64,000 bases of DNA from Novosphingobium sp. (GTDB lineage Bacteria > Pseudomonadota > Alphaproteobacteria > Sphingomonadales > Sphingomonadaceae): contig JAGHZR010000005.1 of the NCBI GenBank assembly GCA_017745295.1, forward strand, positions 62,001 through 126,000, given 5' to 3'. This document shows, in pieces, positions 26,502-33,450 of this stretch; position 1 is the stretch's first letter; every line of letters begins with the position of its first letter. The position numbers and the translations under genes were made by a program. The notes below the pieces were generated by a model. That model did no database searches. It saw only the letters and a list, made by a program, of their open reading frames with translations, and was not told where the DNA came from.

Positions 26502-27268
26502 TCCTCAAGGACAAAGTCGTCATCGTCACCGGCGCAGGCCCCGGCATGGGGCAGGCGCTCTGCCGCGCCGCTGCGCGCGATGGTGCGCGCATGGTCGTCT
26601 CGGCCCGCTCTCGCGACGCGATCGAGGCGCTGGCCGCCGACATCCGCGCAGACGGCGGACAAGCCATCGCCGTGCCCTGCGACGTCGCCGACATGGCGCA
26701 GTGCCGCGCGCTGGCGGAGGCCGCTCTGGCGAAATGGGGCCGTATCGACGGGCTGGCCAACTCGGCCTACTACCACCCGGACTGGCAGCCGCTGGAAAGC
26801 CATGACCTGGACCAGCTACGCACCGCGCTGGACGTGATCGCGATCGGGGGCCTGCGCATGGCTCAAGCGGTGATCCCGACGATGAAGGCGCAAGGGGCGG
26901 GATCGATCGTCAACGTCTCCACCCTCGCTACGCGCAAGCCCATGCCCGGTGAAGGCGGCTATGCCATGGGTAAGGCCGCGCTGAACCAGATGACGCGCCA
27001 GTTGGCCGTCGAACTTTCGGGAACGGGCATCCGCGTCAATACCGCGCTGATGGGCTGGATGATGGGCGCGCCGCTGGAGACCTGGCTGGAAACGCTGGGC
27101 GACGGCGCCGAAGCCTTCCGCAAGGAACGCATCGCGCAGATCCCGGTAGGCCGCATCCCGCCCGACGCCGATTGCGCCAAGGCCGTGCTGTTCCTGCTGT
27201 CCGACTATGCCAGCGAGATCACCGGCGCCGCGCTGGACGTCAACGGCGGCGACTGGGTCGCACCCTGA
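26498..27268 (+). CDS. short-chain dehydrogenase/reductase
   Basis: This 256-aa classical SDR has TGAGPGMGQALCRAAARDGA for the cofactor, a Ser in VSTLAT, YAMGKAALNQM as the active site, and a C-terminal ALDVNGGDWV. The usual NNAG motif is replaced by LANSAYYH, a deviation shared with a few uncommon SDR groups. It starts within the stop of the Kst4D-like gene (ATGA), so its product may act on the same intermediate, for example as a hydroxysteroid dehydrogenase. The true substrate is unknown. Confidence 0.8.
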   Translation: MILKDKVVIVTGAGPGMGQALCRAAARDGARMVVSARSRDAIEALAADIRADGGQAIAVPCDVADMAQCRALAEAALAKWGRIDGLANSAYYHPDWQPLESHDLDQLRTALDVIAIGGLRMAQAVIPTMKAQGAGSIVNVSTLATRKPMPGEGGYAMGKAALNQMTRQLAVELSGTGIRVNTALMGWMMGAPLETWLETLGDGAEAFRKERIAQIPVGRIPPDADCAKAVLFLLSDYASEITGAALDVNGGDWVAP

Positions 27269-27279
27269 GGGAGATGCCT

Positions 27280-27828
27280 ATGTTGCCCGAATGGATCGAC
27301 CTCGACTGGATGAAGACCGCGCGCTCGCTGGCCGAAGACCCGCTGGAGGGGTTGGATCCGGATGCGGTGACCGTCAGCGACACGGTGGAGATCGCCGCGC
27401 CTGCCCGCGTGGTCTGGCAGGTACTGACCGATCTGGACGCCTACGCCGACTGGAACCCCTTCTGCGTGCGCGCCCGCTCCACGCTGGAAATGGGCGCGCC
27501 GGTGGAAATGGCGCTGGTGAACTATGCGGTGCCCGGCACCCTGGTGCCCAACTGCGAATACATCTGCGGTTTCGAGCCGGAGCGTCTGCTCTCATGGTCG
27601 CTGCCATGGTCGCGCGAATGGCCCTACCCCGCCCGGCGCGATCAGGTGATCGCGGCGAGTGGGCCGGAATCCTGCCGCTACGCCTCTACCGACGCCTTTC
27701 TCGGCATGAACGGCATTCACGTCCACCGCTTTGCCGGCCCCTGGGTCAAGCGCGCCTTCGATGACAGCGCCCGCGCCCTGAAGGCCCGCGCCGAGGCGCT
27801 TTGGGCCAACGAAACTCAAGGAAACTGA
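27280..27828 (+). CDS. SRPBCC (START-like) domain protein
   Basis: This 182-aa protein carries a polyketide-cyclase/START-type domain: VSDTVEIAAPARVVWQVLTD followed by LDAYADWNPFCV, the usual first strand and helix of the Bet v1 fold, which forms a large hydrophobic cavity. It may bind or sequester a steroid intermediate; no catalytic residues are recognisable. The ATG at 27280 has GAGGGAG six bases upstream, whereas an ATG at 27274 abuts it. It is in the middle of the hsaA operon. I know of no characterised steroid-pathway homologue. Confidence 0.65.
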   Translation: MLPEWIDLDWMKTARSLAEDPLEGLDPDAVTVSDTVEIAAPARVVWQVLTDLDAYADWNPFCVRARSTLEMGAPVEMALVNYAVPGTLVPNCEYICGFEPERLLSWSLPWSREWPYPARRDQVIAASGPESCRYASTDAFLGMNGIHVHRFAGPWVKRAFDDSARALKARAEALWANETQGN

Positions 27829-27832
27829 CACC

Positions 27833-28369
27833 ATGGCCATGACGCTTCAGCAACTGACCGATCTCGAAGAGATCCGCATGCTCAAATACCGCTATTTCCG
27901 CGGCATCGACACGGCCGACATGGCGCTGCTGGAAGGCCTGTTCACCGACGATATCGCCGTAGACTATCGCGGCGGCACTTACCGCGTGGCCTTTGCCGGC
28001 AAGGCGGAAATGATGACGTTCCTCGCCAACTCGTTCCATTCGGGCGCGCTGGCCATGCACCATGGGCACAGCCCGGAAATCACCCTGACCGGCGACAATT
28101 CGGCCGAGGGCGTGTGGTATCTGGAAGACGTGTTCATCGATATCGAGCGCGGCGATCACACTTTCGGCACCGCCATCTACCGCGACCGCTATCGCCGCGA
28201 AGGCGGGCAGTGGAAGGTGGCCAGCACCGAATACGACCGGGTGATCGAAGTGGTGCAGCCGATCGCCGCCGGCATGCAGTTCACGGCCCACCGGCTGGCT
28301 CAGACGGGCCTGAAACCCGCCGAACGCACCGACATCGCGCACCTTATCCAGTGGGACATGGTCGCCTGA
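27833..28369 (+). CDS. SnoaL/NTF2-like fold protein
   Basis: This 178-aa protein has the cone-shaped NTF2-like fold with the SnoaL_4-type start LTDLEEIRMLKYRYFRGIDT, a DDIAVDYRGG strand and the HHGHSPEI segment carrying paired histidines. It lacks the Tyr/Asp/Asp set of true ketosteroid isomerase. Proteins of this group include dehydratases, isomerases and binding proteins. It lies four bases after the SRPBCC gene, in the hsaA operon. A role as an isomerase or hydratase on a steroid intermediate is inference. Confidence 0.65.
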   Translation: MAMTLQQLTDLEEIRMLKYRYFRGIDTADMALLEGLFTDDIAVDYRGGTYRVAFAGKAEMMTFLANSFHSGALAMHHGHSPEITLTGDNSAEGVWYLEDVFIDIERGDHTFGTAIYRDRYRREGGQWKVASTEYDRVIEVVQPIAAGMQFTAHRLAQTGLKPAERTDIAHLIQWDMVA

Positions 28370-28388
28370 CCGAGAGCGGAGACTTCCT

Positions 28389-29354
28389 ATGCTTTCACGC
28401 GTAACTCTGGGCGGCACCGATCTTTCGGTCAGCCCGCTGTGCTATGGCACCAACATGCTGGGCTGGATGATCGACCAGGATCGTTCGAACGCGATTCTGG
28501 ACAGGTTCGCGGCGCTTGGCGGCAATTTCATCGACACGGCCCGATCCTACGGCGACTGGATGCCGGACGCCCCCATCGGCGCCAGCGAACGCGCGTTGGG
28601 CGCCTGGCTGAAGACGCGCAACCGGGCCGATTTCGTGATCGCCACCAAGGGCGGCTTCTTCGACTTGCGCAAGGGCGACTATCGCAACCGCTGCACGCCC
28701 GAGGACGTGGCGCAGGACCTTGCCCAAAGCCTCGACCACCTCGGCGTGGACACGATCGATCTCTATTTCCTGCACATGGATAACGAGGATGCGCCGGTTG
28801 AGGTCATCGTCGATGCGCTGATCGGCCATCAGGAAGCGGGGCGCATCCGCCATTTCGCCGCTTCCAACTGGTCGGCGGAGCGGATCAAGGCGGCCAATAC
28901 TTATGCTGCCTCCATCGGGAAGCCCGGCTTCGTCGCTTCGGAAACGTTCTGGGGGCTGGCAGTGCCCGATGTCGCTGCCGCTACGCAGCAGGGCTATGTC
29001 CATTATTACGAGGGCGAGTACGAAGGCGTTCACGCTGCCGGGCTGCCGATCCTCGCCTATGCCGCACAGAGCGGCGGCTATTTCACCAAGCGGGCCAAAG
29101 GCGCCGACCTCGGCGAGCAGCTGACCGCGCGTTACGCCAATCCGGTGAACGACGCCCGCCTCACCGCTGCAGAGGCGCTGGCGGAACGGCACGGCGTTTC
29201 GATCAACGAAGTCGTGCTCGCCTATCTCACCAATCAGCCGGACCAGACCGTACCGATCTTCGGCGGCTCCAGCCCGGAGCAAGTGGCCGAGAGCGTCAAG
29301 GCGGCGGCGCTTACCCTTTCCGCAGCGGAGCTGGCCCAGCTCCACGCGGCCTGA
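28389..29354 (+). CDS. aldo/keto reductase
   Basis: This 321-aa NADP-dependent aldo/keto reductase has the tetrad Asp49 (FIDTARS), Tyr54 (SYG), Lys87 (IATKGG) and His129 (YFLHMD), and the C-terminal cofactor segment VPIFGGSSPEQV. Members of this superfamily include hydroxysteroid dehydrogenases and 5-beta-reductases, but this sequence looks more like the general AKR11/12-type oxidoreductases than AKR1. It is the last gene of the hsaA operon before a strong terminator. Ketosteroid reduction is a plausible role from context only. Confidence 0.8.
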   Translation: MLSRVTLGGTDLSVSPLCYGTNMLGWMIDQDRSNAILDRFAALGGNFIDTARSYGDWMPDAPIGASERALGAWLKTRNRADFVIATKGGFFDLRKGDYRNRCTPEDVAQDLAQSLDHLGVDTIDLYFLHMDNEDAPVEVIVDALIGHQEAGRIRHFAASNWSAERIKAANTYAASIGKPGFVASETFWGLAVPDVAAATQQGYVHYYEGEYEGVHAAGLPILAYAAQSGGYFTKRAKGADLGEQLTARYANPVNDARLTAAEALAERHGVSINEVVLAYLTNQPDQTVPIFGGSSPEQVAESVKAAALTLSAAELAQLHAA

Positions 29355-29380
29355 CCCGCCCGGACCGCCGGGTCAGGTAA

Positions 29381-29408
29381 CGGCGGGGAGCGGGGAGGCT
29401 CCCCGCCG
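29381..29408 (+). terminator. Rho-independent terminator of the hsaA operon
   Basis: A perfect ten-base stem, CGGCGGGGAG with CTCCCCGCCG, encloses an eight-base loop and is followed on the plus strand by TTTTATTG. It lies 27 bases beyond the aldo/keto reductase stop and just before the convergent gene at 29411. No T-run exists on the other strand, so it should act mainly on the plus operon. Confidence 0.85.
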
Positions 29409-29410
29409 TT

Positions 29411-30217
29411 TTATTGTTCCGGAAGGGCTCTGCGCACGCTTTCGACGGCGCGCATGGCCCGTGCATCGCGCGGTTCGGCGATGGCGTGATTGCGCGGAAT
29501 TTCGACGCTGAGCGGCGTGCCTTTGGGCAGCGCGCGGACGAAGGCGGGAAGGTCGAAATCGCCGTCGCCCGCCAGGCGCCGCTGCGATGAGGCTTCCGCA
29601 TCGAGAGCGTCCGGCGCCTGCACGGGGCCGTCGCAAAGCTGGCCGTAGAGGATGTACTCGGCCGGCGCCGCCACCAGCTCGTCCAGCGTTCCGCCGGAGC
29701 GCATGAGGTGCAGAAGGTCGACATTGATCCCCACCTGCCCCGGCCGCCCGACCGCGCGCACAAGGTCGAGCGCCTCCGCCAGCGAGCGCACTTGCGAGGG
29801 CGGATAGAACTCGACCGCAACGCGCAGCCCGTGGACAGAGGCCCGCTCGCAGAAGCGGCCGAAGACGTCGATCCGCCTTGCCGGGTCTCGGTCGTAGGCC
29901 AGCACGTTGATGAGGCCTGCCTCAAGCACCGCCGCGCATTCCAGCGCCCGTTCGAATCCGCCGGGGTTGGTTCGGCCCGCCAGGGTGAAGGGATAGACGA
30001 GGTCCAGCGAAATGCCGCAATCGCTCAGGACACGCTTGAAGTCTGCCCGCGCGCGGGTGTCGCCGATGATGTCGAACTGCGGCATCAGCGGCAGTACCGC
30101 CATCGGTTCCATGAACAGGCAGATCCCGCTGCACCCTGCCGTCCGTGCAGCCCAGGCAAGTTGGACCGGCGTGGCGTCCACCGTCGTGATGTGGTCGAGT
30201 GCGAGTCGTATCGTCAT
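29411..30217 (-). CDS. sugar phosphate isomerase/epimerase-like TIM barrel protein
   Basis: This 268-aa protein resembles the xylose isomerase-like TIM barrel family (AP_endonuc_2), seen in FMEPMAVLPL, LDLVYPFTL, VAVEFYPPSQVRSL and GINVDLLHLM, where Glu and Asp probably bind a divalent metal. Such enzymes isomerise or hydrolyse keto/enol intermediates. There is no clear link to steroids. The ATG at 30217 is preferred; the frame extends to a TTG at 30256, which would put the start inside the promoter motif. It converges on the hsaA operon terminator. Confidence 0.65.
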   Translation of the reverse strand: MTIRLALDHITTVDATPVQLAWAARTAGCSGICLFMEPMAVLPLMPQFDIIGDTRARADFKRVLSDCGISLDLVYPFTLAGRTNPGGFERALECAAVLEAGLINVLAYDRDPARRIDVFGRFCERASVHGLRVAVEFYPPSQVRSLAEALDLVRAVGRPGQVGINVDLLHLMRSGGTLDELVAAPAEYILYGQLCDGPVQAPDALDAEASSQRRLAGDGDFDLPAFVRALPKGTPLSVEIPRNHAIAEPRDARAMRAVESVRRALPEQ

Positions 30218-30385
30218 GTCTTTCGATAGCGAAACGGTACTAATTAAAATACGCAAATACGCATCATAACGAGATTTATTGCATCATTATGATTTCATAA
30301 GTCATAATATTATACGCAAACATTGATTTCACTGGCCATGTCCTTCATTGTCCCGCATTCAGTCAAAACGCTTGAGGACGCTGCC
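30218..30385. promoter_or_regulatory. divergent AT-rich promoter with three TACGCAAA/TACGCATC motifs
   Basis: This is one of the most AT-rich stretches in the window. It has TACGCAAAT at 30250-30258 immediately followed by TACGCATCAT, and TACGCAAA again at 30313-30320. Between these lies TTATTGCATCATTATGATTTC, an imperfect dyad. The gap separates two divergent genes, so it should hold promoters for both and operators for a shared regulator. Confidence 0.6.
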
Positions 30386-31081
30386 ATGGCCTTGGTGCCC
30401 GCGAAAGATACGACGAATGCCCTGCCCAGCCCCGAGGGTCGCGCCATGGGTCATCTGGCGCTGCATTATGGCCCAGCCGGGGACGGACCGGCGGCCGCGC
30501 GATTGCTGACGCTGCTGGGGCTGGTCGAAACCCAGATGCTGCCCCTGCCCCAGGGCAACTTCTACCGCTTCGTGGTCAATTCCGGCCATTTCGCGCGGGG
30601 GGACGGGATCGTCTACCTTTCCGCCCTGCCCGAACCGCAAGTGCGGCTGATCGCAGCCATGCACGCGGCGCTGGGTATCGGCACCGCGCAGCAGGACCCG
30701 GCCGTGGGCGCCTACCGTGCGATGTTGGCATCCGATCCGGAGGCCAGCTTCCACTTCGGCTTTCTGGTCCCATCCTTGGAGGATCTGGAGGATCTGGTGC
30801 TGACCTTGCACGACCTGGCCGAAAACGATCCCGAATTTCGCGGCCGCATCACGATCACCGCCAACCGCGCGCGGCGCGGCGATGCCGCCGTTGACGCACG
30901 GCTCGATGCATCCCCGGTGTTCGGCGATTGCACCCGCTTCGCCTATGGCCGCAATGGCGTGCAGGTCTTCATCGAGACCGATCTGGTCAAGGCCGGGCAG
31001 CTTGGCGAGTGCATGCATTTCGAACTGGACTATGTGTTTCCGGGCGCCGGCGACCACATTCTCTCGGTGGTCGAATTGTGA
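30386..31081 (+). CDS. conserved-looking protein of unknown function
   Basis: This 231-aa protein is not recognised. It begins with a loose 15-residue segment and then MGHLALHYGPAGDGPAAARLL, followed by FYRFVVNSGHFARGDGIVYLSALP and a helical middle region; the C-terminal part ends with VFPGAGDHILSVVEL. Its H-x-E spacing and beta-alpha-beta pattern suggest a vicinal-oxygen-chelate-like fold, but metal ligands cannot be assigned. The ATG at 30386 follows TTGAGG; the frame could extend to 30323. It is transcribed from a promoter carrying the recurrent motif, so it likely belongs to the steroid regulon. Confidence 0.6.
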   Translation: MALVPAKDTTNALPSPEGRAMGHLALHYGPAGDGPAAARLLTLLGLVETQMLPLPQGNFYRFVVNSGHFARGDGIVYLSALPEPQVRLIAAMHAALGIGTAQQDPAVGAYRAMLASDPEASFHFGFLVPSLEDLEDLVLTLHDLAENDPEFRGRITITANRARRGDAAVDARLDASPVFGDCTRFAYGRNGVQVFIETDLVKAGQLGECMHFELDYVFPGAGDHILSVVEL

Positions 31082-31090
31082 GCCCGGCGA

Positions 31091-32173
31091 TCACACTTCC
31101 GCCAGCTTGACGACGCGGCAGCGCGGCACCGGATAGTCCTTCGCCCCGATCCAGCGCCACAGCCCCGTGCCCGAACGATGCCCGGCCAGATCGATCCAGT
31201 TGCCGAAGCCGGGATCGGCATTGGCGCAGACCACCACCACGCTGCCGTCTGCCTCGTACCGCGCCTGAGAACCATTGACCCAGACCTTCTGATGCACGTG
31301 ATCCAGCGATTCCATCCACCAGTTGTCGATCTGGAAATTCCACATGCGGCATTCGGGCACTTGCGCCTCGATCACCAGCGCCTCCCCCGGCGCAAGGTCG
31401 AAATGGAGGTGGCCGTACCAGATGTTCGGATCGCCGCCGGCCTTCCAGAACACTTGCTGATCGCCGTCATAGATCGCGTTGGACTGGCCCTTGAACCATT
31501 CGGACCAGTCCGCAAACGTATTGGCCGTGCCGCGTACCCATTGCGCCGCGCCCATCAGCTGCCCCTCGATCGCAGCGGGCGTGAGCACGGCGGGAACCGC
31601 AGGCCCGGCGCCGATCCGCTCTACATGAACGGCCGCCGCGACTTGCGTGCGTTTGTCGTCGAACGTCTGGCGCACGATCAGCAGCGAAGTGTCCTGCGCC
31701 ATCGGCAGCCAGTTGCCCGGATGCGGCGCCGCGCTGACGATCACTTCAAAGCTGCCGTCCGGCCCGAATTCCATGTCCGCGAACTCAAGCTCTCCGGTGG
31801 AGACCATCGTGCCGTCGGTAGCGTAACGGTTCGCCTTGCTGCCGATGGAGAAGTAGGGAACCGTGTTGCGCATGCCGGTGATGCGATAGGTCCGGTCCGG
31901 GCTGACGACGCATTGCTGGTAGATGTTGTCCGGATTGTCCGCGCCGATCTTGATCCTGTCGTCACACAGCATGAACAGGCGCGGGAAATCGGGATCGGCG
32001 GAATCCACCAGCATGTTGAGCGCTGTGCGTGTCAGCCGGCTGAGATAGCGCAGTCCTTCCGCCTGATCGATCGGCGTGGTGGGCGCGGCCGGCCGCGCAA
32101 GCACTTCGCCCGCCTCCGCCAGCGCGGCGCAGAACTCGCGCCAGACACTATCGAGATGACCTTGTTCCGCCAT
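31091..32173 (-). CDS. DUF1214 domain protein
   Basis: This 360-aa protein has features of DUF1214: LRYLSRLTRTALNMLVD near the N-terminus and, in the C-terminal half, GEALVIEAQVPECRMWNFQIDN-type segments with tryptophans and NADPGFGNWIDLAGH. DUF1214 proteins are often paired with DUF1254 in one chain; the DUF1254 half is absent here. No signal peptide is visible, suggesting a cytoplasmic location. Function is unknown; members recur in sterol and hydrocarbon catabolic clusters (family impression, not checked). It is convergent with the gene before it and divergent from 32205. Confidence 0.6.
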   Translation of the reverse strand: MAEQGHLDSVWREFCAALAEAGEVLARPAAPTTPIDQAEGLRYLSRLTRTALNMLVDSADPDFPRLFMLCDDRIKIGADNPDNIYQQCVVSPDRTYRITGMRNTVPYFSIGSKANRYATDGTMVSTGELEFADMEFGPDGSFEVIVSAAPHPGNWLPMAQDTSLLIVRQTFDDKRTQVAAAVHVERIGAGPAVPAVLTPAAIEGQLMGAAQWVRGTANTFADWSEWFKGQSNAIYDGDQQVFWKAGGDPNIWYGHLHFDLAPGEALVIEAQVPECRMWNFQIDNWWMESLDHVHQKVWVNGSQARYEADGSVVVVCANADPGFGNWIDLAGHRSGTGLWRWIGAKDYPVPRCRVVKLAEV

Positions 32174-32204
32174 GGCTGCAAACCCCTTTCCGATGGGAGA
32201 AACG

Positions 32205-32684
32205 ATGTCCGAATTGGTTGAGACGCTGGCCGCACGGTTGCGCCTGCTGGAAGACCGCGAAGCGATCCGCGATCTGATCGCCAGCTACGGCCCGCTGGCC
32301 GATGCCGGAGAGGCACAGGCGCTGGCCGCGCTCTGGGCCAAGGATGGCATCTACGAAGTGGTCGGCTTCGCCCAGGCGCAAGGCCATGCCGCGATCGCCG
32401 CGCTGATAGAGGGGGATACGCACCGCGCGCTGATGGCCGATGGCTGCGCGCATCTGCTGGGCCCGGTGGCGGTGGAGATCGATGGCGATAGAGCCACCGC
32501 TCGGGGCCACAGCGTCGTATTCCGCCATGGCCCCGAAGGGTTCGCGCCCTATCGCGTGGCCGCCAACCGCTGGACGCTGCGGCGCAGCGCCGATGGCTGG
32601 CAGGTGGTTCACCGCCGCAATGCCTTGCTGGATGGGAGCGAGGCGGCGCGCATCCTGCTGGCTCCCAATCAACCCGCGAGCTGA
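32205..32684 (+). CDS. SnoaL/NTF2-like fold protein
   Basis: This 159-aa protein begins with ARLRLLEDREAIRDLIASYGP, the first helix typical of SnoaL-like proteins, followed by LWAKDGIYEVVG and VVFRHGPEG. The Tyr/Asp pair of ketosteroid isomerase is not evident. The ATG at 32205 has GGGAGAA upstream; an open frame back to 32172 has no ribosome site. Its 3' end overlaps the convergent SDR gene by 16 bases, so the two are probably expressed exclusively or at low levels together. Function unknown. Confidence 0.6.
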   Translation: MSELVETLAARLRLLEDREAIRDLIASYGPLADAGEAQALAALWAKDGIYEVVGFAQAQGHAAIAALIEGDTHRALMADGCAHLLGPVAVEIDGDRATARGHSVVFRHGPEGFAPYRVAANRWTLRRSADGWQVVHRRNALLDGSEAARILLAPNQPAS

Positions 32685-33412
32685 CCGCCGTCCACCGTGA
32701 ACACCGCGCCGGTGACCTTGCTGGCCTGATCGCTGGCAAGGAAGGCGAACATGTTCGCCACGTCATCCGGCGAGCAGGACCCGTCCCGCAGCTTGGGCGC
32801 ATTGCGCATCACCAGCGACCAGTCGATATCGCCCTCCGGCGGCGGCGTGTCGCGCGTCATCGGGGTTTCGACATGGCCGGGGCAGATCGCGTTCACGCGC
32901 ACGCCCTTGGCCCCGTATTCGATGGCCAGCCCCTTGGTGATCGCCGCCACGCCGTGCTTCGATGCCGAATAGGCGATCGTATAGGCAATACCCTGAAGCG
33001 CGGCAGTGCTGGCGGTGTTGACGATGTTGCCGCCGCTCTTCACCAGATGCGGCAGCGCCGCCTGGCAGAGCGCGAAAACGCTGGTGGTGTTGATCTTCAG
33101 CAGCAGTTCGAAATCGTCGAGCGAGAACGTCTCCGACGATCCCCACTTCAGCATTCCGGCGATGTTGCACAGCACGTCCAGCCCATCGCGGGCCGCCACC
33201 TCCACCAGCGCGCGGCACGATGCCAGATCGGTGGCATCGTAGGTCTGGATCATCGGCATGCTTGCCATCAGCGCGGCGGTCTCTTCCAGACCCGCCGCAT
33301 TGCGATCGCCGATGGTGACCGCCCCGCCTTCCGCCGCGAAGCGGATGGCGGTGGCGCGGCCGATGCCCGATGCCGCGCCGGTAATCAGTACCTTCTTGCC
33401 TGCAAAGAGCAT
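32669..33412 (-). CDS. short-chain dehydrogenase/reductase
   Basis: This 247-aa SDR has TGAASGIGRATAIRFAAEGG, GDRNAAG, CNIAGMLKWG in place of NNAG, a Ser in NTASTAALQG and the YSASKHG active site. The sequence ends in FTVDGGQLAG. It resembles bacterial hydroxysteroid dehydrogenases, but general family similarity is too broad for a firm substrate. It lies downstream of the TonB receptor gene at 33451 on the same strand (38-base gap), so the two may be co-transcribed. Confidence 0.8.
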   Translation of the reverse strand: MLFAGKKVLITGAASGIGRATAIRFAAEGGAVTIGDRNAAGLEETAALMASMPMIQTYDATDLASCRALVEVAARDGLDVLCNIAGMLKWGSSETFSLDDFELLLKINTTSVFALCQAALPHLVKSGGNIVNTASTAALQGIAYTIAYSASKHGVAAITKGLAIEYGAKGVRVNAICPGHVETPMTRDTPPPEGDIDWSLVMRNAPKLRDGSCSPDDVANMFAFLASDQASKVTGAVFTVDGGQLAG

Positions 33413-33450
33413 GGCCGTCTCCCGTTCTCGTTCTTGTTTCCGGCGCTGTG

